From assembly GCF_000820045.1 (NCBI RefSeq), contig NZ_CDBJ01000007.1, positions 1 through 64,000 on the forward strand: DNA of 64,000 nt, given 5' to 3'. A program made the translations under genes and the position numbers. The DNA comes from Aeromonas rivuli (lineage in GTDB: Bacteria > Pseudomonadota > Gammaproteobacteria > Enterobacterales > Aeromonadaceae). Below the pieces are notes generated by a model. The model was not told the origin of the DNA. It searched no databases and saw only the letters and a program-made list of their open reading frames with translations. Within the stretch, counting starts at the first letter, position 1; every line of letters begins with the position of its first letter. This document shows, in pieces, positions 7,986 through 17,918 of the stretch.

Positions 7986-9635
7986 TCAATGTTCCAAAGA
8001 GCGGAATTTCTCGCGCAAGTGGTTACGAATACCGATAGCCGTCAGATTGAGCCCGACGATGACGGTCACCAGCAGGAACGAGGTCGCATAGACCAGCGGC
8101 CTGGCCGCTTCCACGTTCGGACTCTGGAAGCCCACGTCATAGATGTGGAAGCCCAGGTGCATGAACTTGCGCTCCACATGCAGGTAGGGGAAGTTGCCAT
8201 CCACCGGCAGGGTCGGTGCCAGCTTGACCACACCGACCAGCATCAGCGGAGCCACCTCACCCGCCGCACGAGCAATGGCCAGGATAAGACCGGTCATGAT
8301 GGCCGGACTCGCCATGGGCAACACGATACGCCACAGGGTCTCGGCCTGGGTCGCCCCCAGGGCAAGGGAGCCCTGACGTACCGTGCTCGGGATCCGCGCC
8401 AGCCCCTCTTCGGTGGAGACGATCACCACCGGCAGGGTCAGGATGGCCAGGGTCAGCGCCGACCAGATGACCCCGGGGGAGCCAAAGGTCGGACTCGGCA
8501 GCGCCTCCGGATAGAACAGCTGATCCAGCGACCCCCCAAGGGTGTAGACGAAGAAACCCAGACCAAATACGCCATAGACGATGGAAGGAACACCCGCCAG
8601 GTTGATGACCGCAATCCGGATAAGCTTGGTCAGGCCATTCTTGCCCGCATATTCATGCAGGTAAACGGCCGCCACGACGCCGAGCGGGGTCACTATGATG
8701 GCCATCAGTATCACCATGAAGACGGTGCCGAAGATGGCCGGGAAGACACCCCCTTCGGTATTTGCCTCGCGGGGTTCGCCGCTGACAAACTTGCCTATCT
8801 GATGGAACCAGTGCCCCACCTTGCCCAACAGGCTCATATCATTGGGCCAGGTGATGTCCAAGACCTTGGACATGGGCATCTCGACCTCGACCCCACGCAT
8901 GTCGCGCACCTTGATGGCATCGCGATCGGCCTGGCGGCGCAGCTCGAATAGCTGCTTCTCAAGCACCAGGTAATCGGCGTTGAGGGTCGCGCGCCGCTTG
9001 GCCAAGTCAGCCTTGAGGCTATCGGTCAGCTCCCCGTCCAGCTCGGCCTTGCGCTCCTTGAGACGCAATTTTTCGAGCTCATAGTTGATGCTGCCTATGT
9101 CGCCTTTTTGCAGGGCATTGGCCTCTTCGGAGAGGCGATTGCTGCGTGCCAGCATCCGCGCGAGCACGGTGTGCAAGTCAGTGGTGATGAGCTTGCCATC
9201 CTCCCGCGCCGAACTCAGGTAGCCATAGAAGTTGCCATTGGTGCTGCGCTCGAGTACCGCCAGCTCCTTGGGTTGGCTGCGAGACAGGATGTCGGTCTCC
9301 AGCACCCAGCGAAAATCCAGTCCCACGAATTCACGGTTGCCTGTCTTGACCAGATAGCGGGTCAAGTCTTTGCGCTCCTCCCCCGCCAAGGCCAGACCGG
9401 AAGCCCGCAACTGCTCGACCGGTACCAGCTCCCTGTCATTGATCTCGCCGATGAGGGTGCTCTTGGCGCCGTTGGCGTCCTGTACCTGCCACTCATAGAT
9501 GGGGTGCGGCCAGAAGTAGGTGAGACCACGCCAACCGATGAGCAACAACAGACCCAGCACGGCGACCAGACTCAGACTGACAGCGCCGCCCGTCATCCAG
9601 ATCCAGGGGGCCCCTGATTTAAACCACTTACCCAT
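7986..9635 (-). CDS. pstA: Phosphate ABC transporter permease PstA, with extended N-terminal domain
   Basis: About 549 residues, nearly twice the length of E. coli PstA (296). A membrane segment near the N-terminus is followed by a region of about 230 residues with a charged coiled coil (roughly residues 170-245, repeated Leu/Glu/Lys/Arg). The normal six-segment permease occupies the C-terminal 280 residues, with the EAA-type loop LALGATQAETLWRIVLPMAS. This long form is, as far as I know, usual for Vibrio/Shewanella-type Pst systems. The ATG at 9635 has AAGGA 7 nt upstream; a GTG at 9650 overlapping the pstC stop is possible but lacks a ribosome site. Confidence 0.93.
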   Translation of the reverse strand: MGKWFKSGAPWIWMTGGAVSLSLVAVLGLLLLIGWRGLTYFWPHPIYEWQVQDANGAKSTLIGEINDRELVPVEQLRASGLALAGEERKDLTRYLVKTGNREFVGLDFRWVLETDILSRSQPKELAVLERSTNGNFYGYLSSAREDGKLITTDLHTVLARMLARSNRLSEEANALQKGDIGSINYELEKLRLKERKAELDGELTDSLKADLAKRRATLNADYLVLEKQLFELRRQADRDAIKVRDMRGVEVEMPMSKVLDITWPNDMSLLGKVGHWFHQIGKFVSGEPREANTEGGVFPAIFGTVFMVILMAIIVTPLGVVAAVYLHEYAGKNGLTKLIRIAVINLAGVPSIVYGVFGLGFFVYTLGGSLDQLFYPEALPSPTFGSPGVIWSALTLAILTLPVVIVSTEEGLARIPSTVRQGSLALGATQAETLWRIVLPMASPAIMTGLILAIARAAGEVAPLMLVGVVKLAPTLPVDGNFPYLHVERKFMHLGFHIYDVGFQSPNVEAARPLVYATSFLLVTVIVGLNLTAIGIRNHLREKFRSLEH

Positions 9636-9649
9636 TGTCGATTCCTTCA

Positions 9650-11887
9650 CTACAGGGAACTGTATTTTTCACGCAGACGCTGGCGAACGAATTCAGCCAG
9701 GGTGTTGACGAGAAAGGTGAACACAAACAGCACGAAGGCGGCGAGGAAGAGTACCCGGTAGTGGGAGCTGCCCACCTCGGACTCCGGCATCTCTACCGCG
9801 ATGTTGGCCGCCAGGGTACGCAGCCCCTGGAACATGGAGAAGTCCATGATGGGGGTATTGCCCGTGGCCATCAGCACTATCATGGTCTCGCCCACCGCGC
9901 GGCCAAGGCCCATCATCACCGCCGAGAAGATGCCCGGACTCGCAGTCAGGATCACCACCCGGCTCAGGGTCTGCCAGGGGGTCGCCCCCAGGGCGAGCGA
10001 ACCTTGGGTGAGGTGCTTGGGCACCGAGAAGACCGCGTCTTCGGCGATGGAGAAGATGGTCGGGATCACCGCAAAGCCCATGGCGATGCCTACCACCAGC
10101 GAGTTGCGCTGGTCAAACTTGATGCCCATCTCGTTGGTGAGCCAGCTGCGGGTGTCGCCGCCAAAGAAGGTGTGTTCCACCATGGGGCTCAGGTGCAGGG
10201 CCAGCCAGCCGATGAAGAGCACCACTGGGATGAGCAGTATGGCTTGTGAACCATCGGGCACCAGCTGCTTGAGCTTGCCCGGCAAGCCATGCCAGGCCAG
10301 GGCCGTGAGCAGCATGCCTAAGGGCAGCATCACCAGCATCATGAAGATGCCGGGCAGATAATCCTCGACGATGGGGGCGAGCCAGAGACCGGCCAGGAAG
10401 CCCAGGATCACGGTCGGCAGCGCCTCCATGATCTCCACCGTCGGTTTGACGAATTTACGCATCCCGGCCGACATGAAGTAAGCGGTGTAGATGGCACCGG
10501 CCACCCCAATCGGCACGGCGAACAGCATGGCGTAGAAGGCCGCCTTGAGGGTCCCGAACGAGATGGGGATCAGGCTCAGCTTGGGCTCGAAGTCATTGCT
10601 GGCGGAGGTAGACTGCCAGACATACATGGGCTCGGGATAACCTTCGTACCACACCTCCTGCCAGAGCGCGGACCAGGTCACCTCGGGATGCTCGTTCTTC
10701 ACCGAGTAGCTCTTGATCTCGTTGCCCTGTTGCAGCAGCAGCAAGTTGTGACGCGGAGAGATGGCCACCCCGTTGAAGCCGCCGCCGTCTATCTTCTCGC
10801 CCAGCAGCTTGGACTCACCGGTGGCATGGAAGAAGTTGATGGTGCCATCCTGGCTCGCCGAGACGAAGCCTTTGCGGAACTGTTCCGGCGCGAGCTGCGC
10901 CACGGGGCCATCGCTCTTGAAATCGCGGATATAGGTAAACTCGCGCTTGCCGTTCTTGGCGACTTCAAACCACTGGGAGATAACGCCGTTATCATTGCCC
11001 ACCAGGATGGAAGAGGCCCCGGCCAGCAGTGCCAGCTGGGTGACATTGGCATTGGGCGCATTGATGTCGAGCACATCGCGCAGCTGGATGTCGTCGAGGC
11101 TCTGGATGTCATAAACGGAGAGACGGTTGCCAGAACGCACCAGCAAGATGCGCAGATTAGGGGTCAACAGCATCTGATCGACCTGGCGGGGCAGGGCCGG
11201 AATGGGGTAGCTCTTGTTGGTCCACTCCACCTCACCGGAGATGAAGTTCTCCTCGCCGCTCATCACCGCCATGACGCCGCGGCCATCCTGGGTCAATGCC
11301 GCCGCCACCATCTTGTCTTTGCCTGCCTCAAACACCAGCTGACTGAGGGGCTTGCCCTGAGGATCCACCACGATCGGCTCTTCGCCGAAGGGGTAACCCA
11401 GCACGGGTTCAATCAGTCGCACATCCTTGGGATAGCTCACCTTGAATTTAGGCTCCACCACCAGCGCCTTGCCATCCTGGAAGCCATAGGTCAGGTAGGA
11501 TCTGCCCGGGGTCGGGATCGCGACCGCGCTTATCTCCCCTGGCACCTGAGCCTGGCCGATGGCCTCGCCAGCCTTGAAGCGAGCATTATCTTGCAGTGCG
11601 AAGAAATTGACCTCCCCCTTGTCACTGAAGCGATACCCTATCTCGTTTTGCTCCTCGACCCCGATCAGGGCCGTCTTGTCCTTGACCGGCAAGGAGAAAC
11701 TGGAGAGCGGAGCCATGGAGGCACCGTCGAAGATGGGTTTCACCACATAGAGCAGATAGAAGAAGATGAGCAAGAGCGCCACCAACACCAGGGTTCCCCC
11801 TGCGGTGACGCCATACTTGGCTAGTTTGTCCTTGATCCGGCGCTTTCTGCTGCCCGCCATGATCAGGTGAATCGATTCCGATGACAT
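9650..11887 (-). CDS. pstC: Phosphate ABC transporter permease PstC, with large periplasmic domain
   Basis: About 745 residues against 319 in E. coli. One membrane segment (near residues 22-45) is followed by about 370 residues that look periplasmic and beta-rich, with repeated strand-turn units such as ISAVAIPTPGRSYLTYGFQD, perhaps a beta-propeller. The conserved permease follows (EIMEALPTVILGFLAGLWLA, and LALGATPWQTLSRVVILTAS as the ATPase-coupling loop). It forms the channel with PstA. The ATG at 11887 has GAGG at good spacing. It is the first gene of the operon. No pstS is adjacent, so the binding protein must be encoded elsewhere. Confidence 0.93.
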   Translation of the reverse strand: MSSESIHLIMAGSRKRRIKDKLAKYGVTAGGTLVLVALLLIFFYLLYVVKPIFDGASMAPLSSFSLPVKDKTALIGVEEQNEIGYRFSDKGEVNFFALQDNARFKAGEAIGQAQVPGEISAVAIPTPGRSYLTYGFQDGKALVVEPKFKVSYPKDVRLIEPVLGYPFGEEPIVVDPQGKPLSQLVFEAGKDKMVAAALTQDGRGVMAVMSGEENFISGEVEWTNKSYPIPALPRQVDQMLLTPNLRILLVRSGNRLSVYDIQSLDDIQLRDVLDINAPNANVTQLALLAGASSILVGNDNGVISQWFEVAKNGKREFTYIRDFKSDGPVAQLAPEQFRKGFVSASQDGTINFFHATGESKLLGEKIDGGGFNGVAISPRHNLLLLQQGNEIKSYSVKNEHPEVTWSALWQEVWYEGYPEPMYVWQSTSASNDFEPKLSLIPISFGTLKAAFYAMLFAVPIGVAGAIYTAYFMSAGMRKFVKPTVEIMEALPTVILGFLAGLWLAPIVEDYLPGIFMMLVMLPLGMLLTALAWHGLPGKLKQLVPDGSQAILLIPVVLFIGWLALHLSPMVEHTFFGGDTRSWLTNEMGIKFDQRNSLVVGIAMGFAVIPTIFSIAEDAVFSVPKHLTQGSLALGATPWQTLSRVVILTASPGIFSAVMMGLGRAVGETMIVLMATGNTPIMDFSMFQGLRTLAANIAVEMPESEVGSSHYRVLFLAAFVLFVFTFLVNTLAEFVRQRLREKYSSL

Positions 11888-11919
11888 GCAAAACCTCAAT
11901 GTGAGCTAGGCTTGGCGGC

Positions 11920-11953
11920 ATTATATGGCGGTTGCATGACAGTTTTGTTACAT
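11920..11953 (-). promoter_or_regulatory. Putative Pho box and promoter of pstCAB-phoU
   Basis: On the minus strand, half-sites ATGTAAC and CTGTCAT are separated by AAAA (11936-11953), the 7-4-7 layout of a PhoB box. A perfect -10 TATAAT (11920-11925) begins 10 nt further downstream, the spacing typical of Pho promoters, where the box replaces the -35. A third, weaker half-site (CCGCCAT, 11925-11931) continues the 11-bp phase. The first half-site is a poor match. Confidence 0.55.
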
Positions 11954-12141
11954 GAGGGAGGGAGTTTGTGCGAGGCCGATATTCGAGGGGATGCCTTCTG
12001 CCAAGGTGTTGAATAGCGAGGCGAAATGGGAACCAGTCCCGCACATGGCCAAGGGAAACGGCGGCAAGCCCGCGCGCCATGGCCGGCTCAGTGGAGCGGG
12101 CCATGACAGCATCCTGGAATGGATGCGGGACCGCTCTCGCC

Positions 12142-12642
12142 TCAGGGCGCCAAGTGGCTTGGCTGTTGCGCCTTGGCCGCCTTCTGCTCGGCGCGGCGTC
12201 GCTTGAAGAAAGCAGAGAGCTGGGCGGAGCATGCCTCGGCCAGCACCCCTGCCTGCAGCGCTATCCGGTGGTTGTGACGTTCATCCTGCAATATGTTGAA
12301 CACAGAACCCGCCGCCCCCGTTTTAGGATCCGTCGCGCCATAGACCACCCGTTTGACCCGGCTGTGAATGAGGGCACCTGCGCACATGCAGCAAGGCTCC
12401 AGGGTCACATAAAGGGTGGTGTCGAGCAGACGGTAGTTTTGCAGATGCGCTCCGGCGGCGCGGATCGCCATGATCTCGGCGTGGGCGCAGGCGTCATGAC
12501 CTGTGATGGCGTTATTCCACCCCTCCCCTACTATCTGATCCCCCAGCACCAGCACAGCGCCGACCGGGATCTCGCCCATCCCCTCGGCTCTGGCGGCCAG
12601 GGCCATGGCGTGCCTCATCCAGATTTCATCCTGCGCGGACAT
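12142..12642 (-). CDS. tadA: tRNA-specific adenosine deaminase TadA
   Basis: About 166 residues with the zinc cytidine-deaminase fold: HAEIMAI (zinc His and catalytic Glu) and PCCMCAG (two zinc cysteines). The core IPVGAVLVLGDQIVGEGWNN and TGAAGSVFNIL match E. coli TadA. It converts A34 to inosine in tRNA-Arg(ACG). I chose the ATG at 12642; a TTG at 12654 would add four residues but its ribosome site is too close. The tail is rich in Lys, Ala and Gln. Confidence 0.95.
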   Translation of the reverse strand: MSAQDEIWMRHAMALAARAEGMGEIPVGAVLVLGDQIVGEGWNNAITGHDACAHAEIMAIRAAGAHLQNYRLLDTTLYVTLEPCCMCAGALIHSRVKRVVYGATDPKTGAAGSVFNILQDERHNHRIALQAGVLAEACSAQLSAFFKRRRAEQKAAKAQQPSHLAP

Positions 12643-12793
12643 CTCGGTTTCCAAACTCTCCCCCTTGGCGGTGACACGGGTAAACAGGCGATTAAAATCG
12701 GGGGGCGATTATGCCAAATCCTCCCGAAGAGCCCAAGAAACATCTCGTCTGCACAATAAAGAAGCAATCGGCATCTCCCTGATAAAAAAGGAC

Positions 12794-12822
12794 TTGCGCC
12801 GCAAAGACCATCTCATTAGACT
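12794..12822 (+). promoter_or_regulatory. Putative promoter of tRNA-Pro
   Basis: TTGCGC and TAGACT hexamers with a 17-bp spacer, ending 28 bp before the mature tRNA 5' end. Position and spacing are right for a sigma-70 tRNA promoter; the hexamers are moderate matches. Confidence 0.5.
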
Positions 12823-12850
12823 TCCCATCCGTCAGCCAAGCTGACGCAGT

Positions 12851-12927
12851 CGGCGTGTAGCGCAGCCAGGTAGCGCACTGTCATGGGGTGTCAGGGGTCG
12901 GAGGTTCGAATCCTCTCACGCCGACCA
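12851..12927 (+). tRNA. tRNA-Pro (anticodon GGG)
   Basis: 77-nt tRNA with encoded CCA. Acceptor arms CGGCGTG / CACGCCG pair perfectly, the T-arm carries GGTTCGAATCC, and the anticodon loop ATGGGGT gives anticodon GGG, reading CCC/CCU. It closely matches E. coli proL. It stands alone, with its own promoter and terminator. I see no duplicated 3' end or integrase nearby. Confidence 0.95.
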
Positions 12928-12942
12928 TCATTCCCCGAAAAT

Positions 12943-12972
12943 AGCCCAGTCTAACGACTGGGCTTTTTTTTT
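12943..12972 (+). terminator. Intrinsic terminator of tRNA-Pro
   Basis: Perfect 9-bp stem AGCCCAGTC / GACTGGGCT with a TAAC loop, followed by a run of nine T, 16 bp after the tRNA CCA end. Confidence 0.92.
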
Positions 12973-13253
12973 GGCTGCCATCTGCCCCCTGGCTACCCAT
13001 CTCACCTCTTCGTCGGCTCACGGCCCGCCATCCTCAGACACACAGCCCCCCTATAACCCCTCATAGCAATGCGCCTTCCACCCCTTAATGAATAGTCCTC
13101 TCAGAGTCGGGGTGATTTATATACAGAACCGCTTGAGCCTTTTTCATAAAGCCGCTAGGATGTGCGCCTTTGTGCCGGCACTCGCTAGGAATGCACACTC
13201 ACAGGGTAAGGATCCGACCCACCGGCTTGCAATCTACCCAGAGGCAAGCAGAC
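12973..13253 (+). promoter_or_regulatory. Intergenic region with a promoter for the 34-codon ORF
   Basis: The first 150 bp show nothing I can support. At 13133-13161 is a good sigma-70 promoter, TTGAGC and TAGGAT with a 17-bp spacer. A transcript from about 13168 would have an 86-nt leader, containing the self-complementary GTGCCGGCAC, ahead of the small ORF at 13254. Confidence 0.55.
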
Positions 13254-13358
13254 ATGACCACCCAGCTTCAGTCCCATATCCCCTCCCAAGAACCCGATGA
13301 CGAACAGGTTGTTCGGCTCGACATCATCGATCTTGCCGAACCGGACGAAGAGTACTGA
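13254..13358 (+). CDS. Candidate small protein (34 residues), acidic
   Basis: ATG at 13254 has GAGG 9 nt upstream and lies 86 nt behind a good promoter. The product begins MTTQLQSHIPSQEPDDEQVV, then continues to an acidic, amphipathic C-terminus (LDIIDLAEPDEEY). It has no signal or membrane segment. I do not recognise the family. A short GC hairpin (GGCC / GGCC then four T) follows near 13368-13383 and could end the transcript. Support comes from the promoter, ribosome site and non-random composition only. Confidence 0.45.
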   Translation: MTTQLQSHIPSQEPDDEQVVRLDIIDLAEPDEEY

Positions 13359-14017
13359 CCCTTATTCATGGCCATGGGGCCTTTTACCCCGCCCTCAGCA
13401 ACAGAATGAGCCGCCCGAGATAAAAAAGTCTTATATTTCACAAAAAACAAATAAGTTAGCATATTGTACTGATGCCGTTGTGCCTGGGTCGAGAGCGCCC
13501 TCGCTGGCATTAGATACAAACCTACGTTATTGCGCTTCAATCTGATACCCAGCCCCCCGGATCGCCACCCCCTGCTCCCCAAGGGAGCCCAGTTTTAAAC
13601 AAATCGACTTTTCCCTTTCCCGACAAGGGCCCTGCTGCCTATGGGCTCAATAAAGCGCACTCATACACGCCATTATTCCAGGCCTGGAGTGAGGTCGGGA
13701 TCTCCCCTTGCATCTGTAATTAAATTACGTAATAAGCAACATAATGCTGTGTACCACCTTCCCCAGAGAGACCGTCGAGGTGACTCTGCCCAACAAGAGT
13801 ATTTCCATCTGGATGGAGCTTTTACTCAATCCAATCAAATCAATATAAAACATATACTTATATATGATATGAAAACAGGTGTTTTAAAATAGAGGTTGAC
13901 GACACTCATTATTTTCAGCACCTTAACAATCATGTTACCTGGCATGACCAAGGGTAACAGTGAACAGGGATCGACTTTAGTCGTAGTTATTTAGTTCAAA
14001 ATGTAATTTTCACAGGA
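13359..14017. other. Long AT-rich regulatory region upstream of aceBA
   Basis: About 660 bp with no supportable gene. Base composition falls well below the flanking GC level between about 13400 and 14010, with many TAAT/ATAT steps. It must hold the aceB promoter. I could not fix one: TTGACG at 13896 has no -10 at normal spacing. An inverted repeat at 13933-13959 is annotated separately. Low GC and intrinsic bending would suit binding by nucleoid proteins. Confidence 0.5.
13933..13959. promoter_or_regulatory. Inverted repeat upstream of aceB, possible operator
   Basis: Perfect 7-bp arms TGTTACC / GGTAACA with a 13-bp spacer, 58 bp before the aceB start codon. It could bind a dimeric repressor of the glyoxylate shunt or form a leader hairpin. 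It does not match the E. coli IclR site as I know it. Confidence 0.4.
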
Positions 14018-15634
<1,617 letters not shown>

Positions 15635-15706
15635 ATCCGGGCCCCGGGCGGGGCTCGCCAATAACAAAACAATGGACACGTGAAATCAATGAAAGAGGGA
15701 ACTGAT

Positions 15707-17020
15707 ATGGCACTGACCCGTGAGCAACAGATCCAGGCTATCGAGAAAGACTGGGCAGAAAACCCCCGCTGGAAAGGGATCAAACGCGGCTACAGCGCCG
15801 AAGACGTGGTGAACCTGCGTGGCAGCCTGGTCCCCGCCCATACCCTGGCCCAGCGCGGCGCCGACAAGCTGTGGGAGCTGATCCACGGTAGCGCCAGGAA
15901 GGGCTACGTCAACTGCCTTGGCGCCCTGACCGGCGGCCAGGCGGTGCAGCAGGCCAAGGCCGGTATCGAGGCGATCTACCTCTCAGGCTGGCAGGTAGCG
16001 GCGGACAACAACTTGTCCTCCACCATGTACCCGGACCAGTCCCTCTACCCGGCCAACTCTGTCCCGTCCGTGGTGGAGCGCATCAACAACTCCTTCGCCC
16101 GCGCCGATCAGATCCAGTGGGCCAATAAAGTTGGCCCGCAGGATGCCGGTTTCATCGACTACTTCCTGCCGATCGTGGCCGATGCCGAAGCCGGTTTCGG
16201 TGGGGTGCTGAACGCGTTTGAGCTGATGAAGGGCATGATTGAAGCGGGCGCCGCCGGCGTGCACTTCGAAGATCAGCTCGCCTCGGTGAAAAAGTGCGGC
16301 CACATGGGCGGCAAGGTGCTGGTCCCGACCCAGGAAGCGGTGCAAAAGCTGGTTGCTGCTCGCCTTGCGGCAGATGTGTGCGGCACCACCACCTTGGTGA
16401 TCGCCCGCACCGACGCCAACGCGGCCGACTTGCTGACCACGGATGCCGATCCCTACGATGCCGGCTTCCTGACCGGTGAGCGTACCGCCGAAGGCTTCTA
16501 CAAGGTGCAAGCGGGTATCGAGCAGGCCATCTCCCGCGGCCTGGCCTATGCCCCTTACGCCGACATGGTGTGGTGCGAAACCGCCAGGCCGGACTTGGAC
16601 GAGGCACGTCAGTTCGCCGAGGCCATCAAGGCGCAGTACCCGGACACCATACTGGCCTACAACTGCTCGCCGAGCTTCAACTGGAAGAAGAACCTGGACG
16701 ATGCCACCATCGCCCGCTTCCAGCAGGAGCTGTCCGACATGGGCTACAAGTACCAGTTCATCACCCTCGCCGGCATTCATAACATGTGGTTCCACATGTA
16801 CGAACTGGCCTACCAGTACGCCCGTGGTGAGGGGATGAAGCACTACGTCGAGATGGTGCAGGAGCCGGAGTTTGCCGCGGCAAGCCGTGGTTACACCTTC
16901 GTGGCACACCAGCAGGAGGTGGGTACCGGGTATTTTGACAAGGTCACCACCGTCATCCAGGGCGGTCAATCCTCGGTCACGGCACTGACCGGTTCCACCG
17001 AAGAAGATCAGTTCCATTGA
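15707..17020 (+). CDS. aceA: Isocitrate lyase
   Basis: 437 residues, with the catalytic loop [11 protein letters not shown], substrate-binding [13 protein letters not shown] and the opening [20 protein letters not shown], closely like E. coli AceA. It cleaves isocitrate to glyoxylate and succinate. The ATG at 15707 has AGAGGG at good spacing; an in-frame ATG nine codons upstream lacks one. It forms an operon with aceB, allowing growth on acetate and fatty acids. That fits with fadE in the same window. Confidence 0.97.
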   Translation: MALTREQQIQAIEKDWAENPRWKGIKRGYSAEDVVNLRGSLVPAHTLAQRGADKLWELIHGSARKGYVNCLGALTGGQAVQQAKAGIEAIYLSGWQVAADNNLSSTMYPDQSLYPANSVPSVVERINNSFARADQIQWANKVGPQDAGFIDYFLPIVADAEAGFGGVLNAFELMKGMIEAGAAGVHFEDQLASVKKCGHMGGKVLVPTQEAVQKLVAARLAADVCGTTTLVIARTDANAADLLTTDADPYDAGFLTGERTAEGFYKVQAGIEQAISRGLAYAPYADMVWCETARPDLDEARQFAEAIKAQYPDTILAYNCSPSFNWKKNLDDATIARFQQELSDMGYKYQFITLAGIHNMWFHMYELAYQYARGEGMKHYVEMVQEPEFAAASRGYTFVAHQQEVGTGYFDKVTTVIQGGQSSVTALTGSTEEDQFH

Positions 17021-17047
17021 TCTGAGTACGTGAGTCGCACTGATAAA

Positions 17048-17072
17048 AAACCCCGGCCTGGTGCCGGGGTTT
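17048..17072. terminator. Bidirectional terminator between aceA and hda
   Basis: 10-bp stem AAACCCCGGC / GCCGGGGTTT with a 5-nt loop between convergent genes. On the minus strand it is followed by a six-T run, serving hda; on the plus strand by TTTCTGTTT, serving aceBA. Confidence 0.85.
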
Positions 17073-17124
17073 CTGTTTCGCTCGCCTCGCACGCCCGGCT
17101 TGATGTCGCCGGTGCCCGACAGGA

Positions 17125-17826
17125 TCAGAGCGCGAGGATCTCTTTCACAAAGGGAATGGTGAGCTTGCGCTTGGCGCTGAAGGAGGCGTTATCGAGTTGA
17201 TTGAGGGTGCTGAGCAGAGTGCGCATGTCACGGGAGAGGCGATTGAGCAGGAAGCGGCCCACATCGATGGGCAACTTGAAACCACGCAGCTCGGCCCTCA
17301 GTTGCAGGGCACTGAGCTTGCCCTCATCATCGAGCTCCTGCAATTGGAAGGAGACCCCCCAGTCGAGGCGTGAGGCCAGATCCGGTAGCTGCAGCCCCAG
17401 TTTGCGCGGCGCACTGCAACCGGTCACAACGAGCGTTCCCTCTCCCTTCTCCTGCCAGCGATTGTAAAAATCGAACAGGGCCCGCTCCCAGAGGCTGTTG
17501 CCAGCAATGGCCTCCAGACTGTCGAGGCAGACCAGGGGCAGACTCTCCATGGCATCGAGCATGCTGGGATCCAGCTTTTCAAACTGATCGAGGGAGAGAT
17601 AGGCGGCGGCGGCGTCGCGGGCGTTGACCTCGGCGCAGGTGGCATGCAGCAGATGGGAGCGGCCTGAGCCCTTGGCACCCCAGAAATAGAGGAAAGGTGC
17701 GCCCTGACCGATGGCGGCATTCTTCAGAGCCGTGATCAGATGGGCGTTGTTGCCGGGATAGAAACTGACGAAGGTTTCATCATCCGGAAGTTGTACGGCT
17801 AAAGACAGTTGGGCCGGTTGCTTCAC
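17125..17826 (-). CDS. hda: DnaA-related regulator of replication initiation Hda
   Basis: 233 residues, the same length as E. coli Hda. The N-terminal clamp-binding motif QLSLAVQL allows binding to the DNA polymerase sliding clamp; a Walker A-like [15 protein letters not shown] and AAA+ sensor region ([19 protein letters not shown]) follow, ending [14 protein letters not shown]. Clamp-bound Hda stimulates ATP hydrolysis by DnaA and so prevents re-initiation. It lies 92 bp downstream of the DUF2066 gene on the same strand. seqA, another initiation control gene, is also in this window. Confidence 0.95.
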   Translation of the reverse strand: MKQPAQLSLAVQLPDDETFVSFYPGNNAHLITALKNAAIGQGAPFLYFWGAKGSGRSHLLHATCAEVNARDAAAAYLSLDQFEKLDPSMLDAMESLPLVCLDSLEAIAGNSLWERALFDFYNRWQEKGEGTLVVTGCSAPRKLGLQLPDLASRLDWGVSFQLQELDDEGKLSALQLRAELRGFKLPIDVGRFLLNRLSRDMRTLLSTLNQLDNASFSAKRKLTIPFVKEILAL

Positions 17827-17918
17827 TCGGTGGGCTTTGACTGTGACATTTGTGCGCTAGTGTAACATCGCTCGGCCAGATAGAGAACCGCCGGACCGGA
17901 GCCCGGCGGCGGCAGGCA

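Larger units (their letters stand above)
7766..8030 (-). repeat. 110-bp tandem repeat containing the 3' end of pstA
   Basis: The last 45 bp of pstA (ending in its stop at 7986) recur, identically, 110 bp downstream at 7876-7920 and again, diverged, at 7766-7810. The 65 bp between the tails is nearly identical in both units (7811-7875 and 7921-7985). Each unit ends in an in-frame stop aligned with the pstA stop. Fainter similarity (GAGACAGGGG on the minus strand near 7740) suggests a decayed further copy. This looks like unequal crossing-over between the pstA tail and a pre-existing tail-like sequence. Confidence 0.9.

Noticed and set aside
12851-12927. tRNA-Pro as an integration site of a mobile element
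   Set aside because: I found no repeated tRNA 3' end, integrase or change of gene type beside it.
13641-13892. An 83-codon frame in the AT-rich gap before aceB
   Set aside because: No ribosome site, no promoter in phase, and a composition unlike any coding region here.
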